Positions 43,639-49,812 of a DNA stretch of 64,000 nucleotides are shown in pieces. The translations under genes and the position numbers were made by a program. Source of the stretch: Streptomyces sp. NBC_01351 (GTDB lineage: Bacteria; Actinomycetota; Actinomycetes; Streptomycetales; Streptomycetaceae); assembly GCF_036237315.1 (NCBI RefSeq), contig NZ_CP108356.1, positions 6,391,501 through 6,455,500 on the forward strand. Direction: 5' to 3'. How positions within the stretch are numbered: the first letter of the stretch is position 1; each line of letters starts with the position of its first letter. Under the pieces are notes generated by a model. That model saw only the letters and a program-made list of their open reading frames with translations. It had not been told where the DNA came from and did not search any database.

Positions 43639-44418
43639 ATGGCTCTGCTCGACAAGGACGGCGTACGACTCACCGTCGACGACACGCTCGCCACGGTGAC
43701 ACTGACCAATCCGGCCAAGCGAAATGCCCAATCCCCCGCGCTCTGGCGGGCTTTGGCAGAGGCCGGAAGGTTGTTGCCGGGCACCGTCCGGGTCGTCGTG
43801 CTGCGCGGTGAGGGCAAGTCCTTCTCCGCGGGACTCGACCGGCAGGCGTTCACCCCCGAGGGTTTCGAGGGCGAGCCGTCCTTCCTCGATCTGGCACGTG
43901 GTTCGGACGAGCTGCTCGACTCCACCATTGCCGAGTACCAGGAGGCGTTCACCTGGTGGCGCCGCAATGACATCGTCTCCGTCGCCGCCGTACAGGGGCA
44001 CGCGATCGGCGCCGGCTTCCAGCTTGCGCTCGCGTGCGACCTGCGCGTGGTCGCGGACGACGTGCAGTTCGCGATGCGCGAGACCAGCCTGGGCCTGGTC
44101 CCCGACCTCGCCGGCACCCAGCCGCTGACCTCGCTGGTCGGCTATGCCCGTGCGCTCGAAATCTGCGCCACGGGCCGCTTCGTGCACGCCGAGGAGGCGG
44201 AGCGGGTCGGCCTCGCGAATCTCGTGGTCCCGGCGGACGAGCTCGACGCGGCCGTCCAGGACCTCGCCACGGCCCTGCTCGCACCCCCGCGGGACGCCGT
44301 GAACGAGACCAAGGCGCTGCTGCGGGACGCGCAGTCGCGCCCGTACGACGACCAGCGCACGGCCGAGCGCGCCGCCCAGGCCCGCCGCCTGCGCGACCTG
44401 GCGGGCCTCTCGGACTGA
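43639..44418 (+). CDS. Enoyl-CoA hydratase/isomerase-family protein
   Basis: 259 residues of the crotonase fold. The CoA-binding and oxyanion segments are 'VVVLRGEGKSFSAGLDRQAF' and 'SVAAVQGHAIGAGFQLALAC'; the second helix 'ETSLGLVPDLAGTQPLTSLV' has an acidic E but lacks the second catalytic Glu of classic hydratases (G-x-x-P-D-L-A instead of G-x-x-P-G-x-G), so the chemistry may be hydrolase- or isomerase-like. It ends 'QARRLRDLAGLSD'. Its promoter gap (43507-43638) contains the palindrome ACTGTGCAGT. Its pathway is not indicated by neighbours. Confidence 0.88.
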   Translation: MALLDKDGVRLTVDDTLATVTLTNPAKRNAQSPALWRALAEAGRLLPGTVRVVVLRGEGKSFSAGLDRQAFTPEGFEGEPSFLDLARGSDELLDSTIAEYQEAFTWWRRNDIVSVAAVQGHAIGAGFQLALACDLRVVADDVQFAMRETSLGLVPDLAGTQPLTSLVGYARALEICATGRFVHAEEAERVGLANLVVPADELDAAVQDLATALLAPPRDAVNETKALLRDAQSRPYDDQRTAERAAQARRLRDLAGLSD

Positions 44419-44436
44419 CCTGCGGCGCCGCCTCCT

Positions 44437-44546
44437 GGGGCTCCGTCGCAGACCCCGCGCCTCTTGCGCTCGGAGGGGCTGGAATGCCCGCAAGGCAATT
44501 CCAGCCCCTCCGGCGTTTGAGGAGCGGGGTGCGGGGCGGAGCCCCG
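44437..44546. repeat. Palindromic interspersed element, family A copy 3
   Basis: An inner hairpin, ggaggggctggaat (44472-44485) against attccagcccctcc (44498-44511), is flanked by GGGGCTCCG...GACCCCGCGCCTC and GAGGAGCGGGG...GGGGCGGAGCCCC. It continues into a diverged piece (44548-44580, ccttgagccgcgccgg). It lies after the enoyl-CoA hydratase and before the Asp23 operon and may terminate transcription. Confidence 0.8.
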
Positions 44547-44669
44547 ATCCTTGAGCCGCGCCGGCGATTGAGGCGCGGATTCCGGCCGACCGGCCTACTC
44601 CCGGGGCGGTGACGCCGCCACGCGCTTAACGTGGTGCGGAGTGAGTCCGCGCGAACGAAGGGGCACGCC

Positions 44670-45104
44670 ATGACCGAATCCAGCGCAGGCGGCGGCTCCG
44701 CCAAGGAGCCCGGCGACCGGGGACGCACGAGCATCGCCGACGGGGTGGTCGAGAAGATCGCCGGGCTGGCCGCCCGCGAGGTGGTCGGCGTACACGCCAT
44801 GGGCAGCGGCAGCGGCCTGTCCCGGACCTTCGGCGCCGTCCGGGACCGCGTCCCGGGCGGCGGCAAGGCCTCCGTCAGCCGCGGGGTCAAGGCGGAGGTC
44901 GGCGAGGTCCAGACCGCCCTCGACCTGGAGATCGTCGTCGAATACGGCGTCTCGATCCGTGAGGTCGCCCGGGCGGTCCGGGAGAACGTCATCTCGGCGG
45001 TCGAGCGGATGACCGGCCTGGAGGTCGTCGAGGTCAACATCGCGGTCAGCGACGTCAAACTGCCCGACGAGCCCGACGAGGAGCCGGAGACCCGTCTCCA
45101 GTAG
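44670..45104 (+). CDS. Asp23/Gls24-family envelope stress protein
   Basis: 144 residues. An N-terminal polar segment precedes the Asp23 core 'TSIADGVVEKIAGLAAREVV', 'GVHAMGSG', 'VKAEVGEVQTALDLEIVVEY', 'GVSIREVARAVRENVISAVE' and 'GLEVVEVNIAVSDVKLPDE'. Asp23 proteins form membrane-associated complexes at the inner face of the envelope through the anchor AmaP. The ATG at 44670 has GAAGGGG upstream. It is the first gene of a five-gene run (to 46793) that includes a second Asp23 and an AmaP-like protein. Confidence 0.92.
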   Translation: MTESSAGGGSAKEPGDRGRTSIADGVVEKIAGLAAREVVGVHAMGSGSGLSRTFGAVRDRVPGGGKASVSRGVKAEVGEVQTALDLEIVVEYGVSIREVARAVRENVISAVERMTGLEVVEVNIAVSDVKLPDEPDEEPETRLQ

Positions 45105-45130
45105 CCGAGGGAAGCCGAGAGGAGTGCGCT

Positions 45131-45316
45131 ATGAACATGGCGATCGCAGGCCTGTTCGCCGGCATGGCCCTGGCGTTCGCCGGGTACTTCGGCGGTTTCG
45201 GGGCCTTCCTGCTGGTGGCGGCCCTCGGCGCCATCGGTTTCGTCGGCGGGCGGTTCCTCGACGGGGACCTCGAACCGGGAGACCTGTTCCGCCGCCGCGA
45301 CGACCGGCGCGGGTGA
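45131..45316 (+). CDS. Small membrane protein of the Asp23 operon
   Basis: 61 residues: one long or two short TM segments 'AIAGLFAGMALAFAGYFGGF' and 'GAFLLVAALGAIGFVGGRFL', then an acidic/basic tail 'LEPGDLFRRRDDRRG'. The size and place resemble DUF2273-type proteins that accompany Asp23 and AmaP in Gram-positive bacteria. It starts 27 bp after the first Asp23 gene with a GAGAGGAG site and is followed 8 bp later by the second. Confidence 0.8.
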   Translation: MNMAIAGLFAGMALAFAGYFGGFGAFLLVAALGAIGFVGGRFLDGDLEPGDLFRRRDDRRG

Positions 45317-45323
45317 GGCACCG

Positions 45324-45689
45324 ATGAGCAACCCGTCCCGGGCCGTCCCGCCCAAGGTGGCGCCCGCCGACCGGGGGGCCACCCGGATCGCCGACCGGGT
45401 CGTCGCCAAGATCGCCGCCCAGGCGGCCCGCGAGGCGCTCACCGCCCCCTCGGGCGCGCCCCCGCTCGCCACCGTCACCGTGCACCACGACATCGCGCGG
45501 GTCCGGGTCAGCCTGGAGCTCGGCTACCCCTCCGACCTCGCGGCCCAGTGCGCGGCCGTACGACGCCAGGTCGCCCGGCGCATCGAGGAGTGCGCGGAGA
45601 TGTCCGTACCCGAGGTGGACATCGACATCGAGCACCTGCACTCCACCCACACCCGGCTCGCCGCCGGGCGGGACCGGCGGCTGCGGTGA
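45324..45689 (+). CDS. Second Asp23/Gls24-family protein
   Basis: 121 residues, shorter than the first copy. The core is 'GATRIADRVVAKIAAQAARE', 'PLATVTVHHDIARVRVSLEL', 'YPSDLAAQCAAVRRQVARRI' and 'MSVPEVDIDIEHLHSTH'. It lacks the 'GVHAMGSG' loop, so it is a divergent paralogue, perhaps a partner for a hetero-oligomer. Its TGA overlaps the GTG of the next gene. Confidence 0.87.
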   Translation: MSNPSRAVPPKVAPADRGATRIADRVVAKIAAQAAREALTAPSGAPPLATVTVHHDIARVRVSLELGYPSDLAAQCAAVRRQVARRIEECAEMSVPEVDIDIEHLHSTHTRLAAGRDRRLR

Positions 45690-46228
45690 CCGGCCCGGCC
45701 GCCCGGTTCCGGTCCTCCCGGCGCGTCCCGGCCGCACTCGCCGCACTCGTCGTGCTGGGGGTCGCGGCCCTCTTCCTCTACGACCTGGCCGCCGTACGGG
45801 CCGGCCGCCCCGGCATGGGCTGGCGCCCGGAGTTCGCCCGCCGGCTCGCCCTGCGCACCCCCGCCGACCTGGCCGTACAGCTGACCGGCGGGGCCCTCGC
45901 GCTGGCCGGGGTACTGCTCCTGCTGCTCGCGTTCACCCCCGGCCTGCGCGGGATCCTCCCGATGCGGACCCCGGATCCGGCCACCGGGGTGCGGGCCGGG
46001 CTCGGCCGCAGGGACGCCGCGCAGGTGCTGCGGGACCGGGCCATGGAGGTGTCCGGAGTGCGGTCGGTACGGGTCAAGGTGGGCCGGTCCCACATCGCGG
46101 TGCGCGCCACCTCGCACTTCCGCGAGCTGGACGACGTACGGGCCGACCTGGACGAGGTGCTCGCCGTCGGCATCGAGGAACTGGGCCTCGCCCATCCGCC
46201 GCAGCCGCGCGTACGGGTCAGGAGGTGA
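45686..46228 (+). CDS. DUF6286-type membrane protein of the Asp23 operon
   Basis: 180 residues from a GTG that overlaps the preceding stop. Two TM helices, 'VPAALAALVVLGVAALFLYD' and 'GGALALAGVLLLLLAFTPGL', are followed by a soluble C-terminal domain: 'VSGVRSVRVKVGRSHIAVRA' and 'LDDVRADLDEVLAVGIEELG'. The soluble part has the same alternating beta-alpha pattern as AmaP/Asp23 proteins. It probably helps anchor the complex. I give the family name from memory. Confidence 0.75.
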   Translation: MTGPAARFRSSRRVPAALAALVVLGVAALFLYDLAAVRAGRPGMGWRPEFARRLALRTPADLAVQLTGGALALAGVLLLLLAFTPGLRGILPMRTPDPATGVRAGLGRRDAAQVLRDRAMEVSGVRSVRVKVGRSHIAVRATSHFRELDDVRADLDEVLAVGIEELGLAHPPQPRVRVRR

Positions 46229-46235
46229 GCGGGAG

Positions 46236-46793
46236 GTGCTCGGGAGGGTGAACCGGATCCTGCTGGCGGTGGCCGGAGCGGTCCTGCTGGCCGCCGGGGC
46301 CGTGCTGCTCACCGGGGCGTGGCCGCTGCACGGCCGGCACGCGCCGCTGCTCACCGAGGAGGCCCGGCGCCGGTACTGGCACGCCGACGGCTGGTGGTGG
46401 TGGGCGCTGCTCGCCGGTCTCGCGCTGTGCGTACTGCTGGCGCTGTGGTGGCTGCTGTCCCAGCTGCGGCGGGCGCGGCTGGATTCCGTCGAGGTCGACA
46501 CCGGGGACGGGGCGTTCGCGGTGCTGCGGGGGCGCGCGCTGGAGGAGGCGGTGGCCGCGGAGGTCGGCGGCCTCGACGGCGTGGCCCACTGCCGGGCCTC
46601 GCTGCGCGGGCGGCGCGGCTCGCCCGCCCTGCGGGTCGCGATGGAACTGGAACCCCACGGGGTGCCCGCCGATGCCCTCGCCGCTCTCGCGGGCCCGGTC
46701 CTGACCCGGGCCCGCACCTCGGCGGGCCTCCCGGAACTCGCGGCGGAGGCCCGCCTCAAGGTGACCTCGCACCGGGCGCAGCGGGTGACGTGA
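46236..46793 (+). CDS. amaP: AmaP-like alkaline-shock-response membrane anchor
   Basis: 185 residues with two N-terminal TM helices ('ILLAVAGAVLLAAGAVLLTG' and 'WWWWALLAGLALCVLLALWW') separated by a short outside loop, then a cytoplasmic domain 'VEVDTGDGAFAVLRGRALEE' and 'PALRVAMELEPHGVPADALA'. This is the AmaP layout (two TM plus soluble domain) that tethers Asp23. The GTG at 46236 follows GGAGG. It is the last gene of the operon. The gene symbol is assigned by layout and operon context. Confidence 0.78.
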   Translation: MLGRVNRILLAVAGAVLLAAGAVLLTGAWPLHGRHAPLLTEEARRRYWHADGWWWWALLAGLALCVLLALWWLLSQLRRARLDSVEVDTGDGAFAVLRGRALEEAVAAEVGGLDGVAHCRASLRGRRGSPALRVAMELEPHGVPADALAALAGPVLTRARTSAGLPELAAEARLKVTSHRAQRVT

Positions 46794-46811
46794 CACCTTG
46801 CTCCCGGACGG

Positions 46812-47567
46812 TCAGAAGCCGTGCCGGGAGCCGCCGTCCACCGGGAGCATGACGCCCGTCAGGTACGAGGCCGCGGGGGAGAGCAGGAACGCGGCCGTGC
46901 GGCCGAACTCCTCCGGGGTCCCGTAGCGTCCCAGCGGGATCCGGGACTCGTTGCCGGCGCGGGCCGTCTCCGCGTCGCCGGACAGCGCGTCGAGCTCGCG
47001 CACCCGGTCGGTGTCGATGCGCGCGGGCAGCAGGCCGACGACCCGGATCCCGCGCGGGCCCAGCTCCACCGACAGGGACTTGGCGAAGCCCGCCAGGCCC
47101 GGCCGCAGGCCGTTGGAGATGGTCAGGCCGGGGATCGGCTCGTGGACCGAGCCCGACAGGACGAAGCCGATGACCCCGCCCTCGCCCAGCTCGGCGGCGG
47201 CCGCGCGGGCGAGGCGGACCGCGCCCAGGAAGACCGATTCGAAGGCGGCCGACCACTGCTCGTCGGTGTTGTCCGCGGCGGAGCCGGGGGCCGGGCCGCC
47301 GACGCTGACGAGGATGCCGTCGAAGCGCCCGAAGTGCTCGCGCGCGGCGGCGATGAGCTGCCCGGCCGCCGCCGGGTCGGAGTTGTCGGCGGCCACCCCG
47401 ACGGCGTTCGGGCCGAGCGAAGCGGCGGCGTCGGCCGCCCGCTTGCCGTCCCGGCCCGTCAGGACGACCTTCGCGCCGTCCGCGGTGAGTTCACGGGCGG
47501 AGGCGAGGCCGAGGCCGCGGGTGGCCCCGGTGACGACGTAGACGCGGTCTTTCAGTCCAAGATCCAT
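46812..47567 (-). CDS. SDR-family oxidoreductase lacking the standard YxxxK
   Basis: 251 residues with a Rossmann fold: 'VYVVTGATRGLGLASARELT' (TGxxxGxG cofactor loop), 'VAADNSD', 'GILVSVGGPAPGSAADNTDE' and 'GVIGFVLSGSVHEPIPGLTI'. Where the catalytic Tyr and Lys normally stand the sequence reads 'ISNGLRPGLAGFAKSLSVEL', so Y-x-x-x-K is not present; a subgroup of SDRs with a S-N-x-L-R motif shares this. C-terminal 'ASYLTGVMLPVDGGSRHGF' is usual. The lost motif implies altered chemistry or a non-catalytic role. It is convergent with the Asp23/AmaP operon. Confidence 0.85.
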   Translation of the reverse strand: MDLGLKDRVYVVTGATRGLGLASARELTADGAKVVLTGRDGKRAADAAASLGPNAVGVAADNSDPAAAGQLIAAAREHFGRFDGILVSVGGPAPGSAADNTDEQWSAAFESVFLGAVRLARAAAAELGEGGVIGFVLSGSVHEPIPGLTISNGLRPGLAGFAKSLSVELGPRGIRVVGLLPARIDTDRVRELDALSGDAETARAGNESRIPLGRYGTPEEFGRTAAFLLSPAASYLTGVMLPVDGGSRHGF

Positions 47568-47619
47568 GCCGACACGCTACGCGGTCGGGGGCCCGGGGGA
47601 CTCGGGGGCTCCGCGCACG

Positions 47620-48411
47620 CTACGCGGCCGCCGGCTCCGCCGCCGCGGACGCGGCCTTGGCCGCCTCCTCCTCGCGGTCCCGCTTCTCCCGCCGTACGAG
47701 GACCAGCCAGCCCACCGGCACCGCGGAGGCGAACAGCCACCACTGGACGGCGTACGCCATGTGCGCGCCGATCGAGTCGTGGTCGGGGTCGGTGATGATC
47801 TCGGGGCTGTCGTCCGCCGGAGCCGGAGCGGTGAGCTCCAGGTAGCCGCCGAGGACGGGCCGGCCCAGGGACTCGGCCTGCTGTCCGCTGTTGATCAGCA
47901 TCACCTGGCGGTCCGGCAGGCCCTTGCGGTCCTTGATGCCGCTGCCGCCGCTCGTCTCGTCGGCCTTCAGCCGTCCGGCGACGGTGACCTCGCCCGAGGG
48001 CGCCGCCGGCACCGGCGGATAGGCGCGGGGGTCGTCGCCGCCGGGCACCCAGCCGCGGTTGACCAGCACCACCCGGCCGTCGCCGAGCACGAGCGGGGTC
48101 AGGACGTGGAAGCCGACCTTGTCGTCGTTGGAGGTCCGCATGCGCACGACCACCTCGTGCGCGGAGTCGTACGTACCGGTCGCGGTGACGGCCCGCCAGA
48201 AGTCCGCGCGGGGGACCTCGTGGCCGGGGGAGGTGACCTCGGTCACCGGGACCGGCTTCGCCCGCAGGTTCGCGTCGATGAGCTCGTTCTGCGCGACCCG
48301 GTGCACATGGCGGTGGTACTGCCAGAACCCCAGCTTGATCATCGCGGGGATCAGGGCGAGGGCGACGAGGGTGAGGCACACCCACTGCCGGGTCAGCACA
48401 AAGCGGTACAC
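47620..48411 (-). CDS. SURF1-family protein (cytochrome c oxidase assembly)
   Basis: 263 residues from the GTG at 48411 (GTG at 48417 is an alternative). Typical SURF1 topology: TM1 'QWVCLTLVALALIPAMIKLG' followed by 'FWQYHRHVHR', an extracytoplasmic domain with 'GFHVLTPLVLGDGRVVLVNR', 'GWVPGGD' and 'EVTVAGRL', then TM2 'HMAYAVQWWLFASAVPVGWL' and a basic-acidic cytoplasmic tail. SURF1 assists haem a3 insertion into the aa3 oxidase. 93 bp upstream is the zinc-ribbon gene, on the same strand. Confidence 0.9.
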   Translation of the reverse strand: MYRFVLTRQWVCLTLVALALIPAMIKLGFWQYHRHVHRVAQNELIDANLRAKPVPVTEVTSPGHEVPRADFWRAVTATGTYDSAHEVVVRMRTSNDDKVGFHVLTPLVLGDGRVVLVNRGWVPGGDDPRAYPPVPAAPSGEVTVAGRLKADETSGGSGIKDRKGLPDRQVMLINSGQQAESLGRPVLGGYLELTAPAPADDSPEIITDPDHDSIGAHMAYAVQWWLFASAVPVGWLVLVRREKRDREEEAAKAASAAAEPAAA

Positions 48412-48504
48412 GCCCACGACGGTACCCCCAGCGCGGAAGACCCCGGCGGCCGGGTGGCCGTCCGGGGTCACGGGACGGGGAGACGAGGGGTCGGGGAGCC
48501 GGAG

Positions 48505-48738
48505 TCAGACGCGGTCGACGATGCCCACCTTCCCCTCCGCGCGGGCGCAGTGCGCCCCGCAGAACCACTGGCCCTCGACCTCGACGCCCTGCCCGATGAT
48601 CGAGACCTTGCAGTGCTCGCAGACGGGCGCCATGCGGTGGATGGCGCAGGAGAAGCAGTCGAAGACGTGCACCGCGCCCTGCGCGTGCACCTCGAAGGAC
48701 ATGCCGTAATCGTTTCCGCAGACCTCACAACGTGCCAT
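48505..48738 (-). CDS. Small double zinc-ribbon protein
   Basis: 77 residues with metal-binding pairs C4-x2-C7, C28-x2-C31, C40-x2-C43 and C60-x3-C64 (plus H24, H34, H42, H63). This gives two treble-clef-like modules: 'MARCEVCGNDYGMSFEVHAQ' through 'FDCFSCAIHRMAPVCEHCKV'. Such proteins occur widely in actinobacteria without known function; binding of zinc or partner proteins is inferred. The start ATG is at 48738. It is the gene before SURF1 on the same strand. Confidence 0.8.
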   Translation of the reverse strand: MARCEVCGNDYGMSFEVHAQGAVHVFDCFSCAIHRMAPVCEHCKVSIIGQGVEVEGQWFCGAHCARAEGKVGIVDRV

Positions 48739-48831
48739 GCGCCGAATGCTGCGCAGGGCGGCGGACCGGAACAAGATCCAGCGGGGTGAGTCGCCGTGCC
48801 TGCACCCACCCGGAGCAATGCGGGCCCGGGC

Positions 48832-49812
48832 TCAGGACTCCGCGTCCGCCACGTCCCGCAGCAGCTGCGTGAAGGCCGCCTCGTCGACGACCGGGGTGCC
48901 GAAGGACTTCGCCTTGACCGTCTTCGAGGTCGCCGAGTCGGGGTCGTTCGTCACCAGCAGGCTGGTGAGGCGCGACACGCTCGTCGCGATGTGCAGTCCC
49001 GCCTCGACCGCGCGGTCCTCCAACAGCTCCCGCTCCACCGACGTGTCACCGGAGAAGGCGATCCGCATCCCCTGCTTCAGCGGCTTGCCGTCCTCGTAGC
49101 GCCCCGGGTTCGGGTGCGGGCACGGCGGCCGCTTGCGCGAGGGCCGCCAGCTGCCGCTGTTCCCGTACGAGGACTGGTAGCCCACCCGCGGAGCGGCGGC
49201 CGAGTCCGACCACTCGGTCAGCGGCCGGCACTCCAGCAGGGGCAGCCGTACGCCGCTGCGGGCGGCCGCGTGCAGGGACGGGCGGAAGGCCTCGGCGAGC
49301 ACCCGTGCGTCGTCGAGCGCGTGGTGGGCGCGCTGCTGGACCACGCCGAAGTGCGCGGCGAGCGACTCCAGCTTGTGGTTGGGCAGCGGGAGGTTCAGCT
49401 CCTTCGACAGGGCGATCGTGCACAGCCGCTGACGGACCGGCGCGGTCTCCTCGGCCCGGGCGTACTCCCGGGCGATCATCTGCCAGTCGAAGATGGCGTT
49501 GTGCGCGACCAGCACCCGGTCCGCGAGCCGCCCGGCGAACTCCGAGGCGATGTCCTTGAAGAGCGGGGCGTCCTGGAGCATGTCGCTGGTGATGCCGTGG
49601 ATCCACACGGGTCCCGGGTCACGCAGCGGGTTGACCAGGGTGTACCAGTGGTCCTCCACATTGCCCTGCGCGTCGAGCCGGTAGACGGCGGCGGAGACTA
49701 TCCGGTCGTCGCGAGCGAGCCCGGTGGTCTCCACGTCGACGACCGCGTACCCCTTCGGGTACGCGGTCGGCCACATCGTCTCTGCGGTCGTACGGTCGGC
49801 GAGCATGGTCAC
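48832..49812 (-). CDS. DEDDh 3'-5' exonuclease with C-terminal BRCT domain
   Basis: 326 residues. The DnaQ-like domain (about 20-190) shows ExoI 'GYAVVDVETTGLARDDRIVS' (D26, E28), ExoII 'VLVAHNAIFDWQMIAREYAR' (D) and ExoIII 'RAHHALDDARVLAEAF' (H, D). A linker with 'RKRPPCPHPNPGRYEDGKPL' leads to a BRCT domain (about 245-326): 'GMRIAFSGDTSVERELLEDR', 'GLHIATSVSRLTSLLVTNDP', 'SKTVKAKSFGTPVVDEAAFT'. It resembles the epsilon-like proteins that join proofreading folds with BRCT in actinobacteria. The GTG at 49812 overlaps the stop of the RING gene (GTGA), so the two are translationally coupled. Confidence 0.9.
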   Translation of the reverse strand: MTMLADRTTAETMWPTAYPKGYAVVDVETTGLARDDRIVSAAVYRLDAQGNVEDHWYTLVNPLRDPGPVWIHGITSDMLQDAPLFKDIASEFAGRLADRVLVAHNAIFDWQMIAREYARAEETAPVRQRLCTIALSKELNLPLPNHKLESLAAHFGVVQQRAHHALDDARVLAEAFRPSLHAAARSGVRLPLLECRPLTEWSDSAAAPRVGYQSSYGNSGSWRPSRKRPPCPHPNPGRYEDGKPLKQGMRIAFSGDTSVERELLEDRAVEAGLHIATSVSRLTSLLVTNDPDSATSKTVKAKSFGTPVVDEAAFTQLLRDVADAES

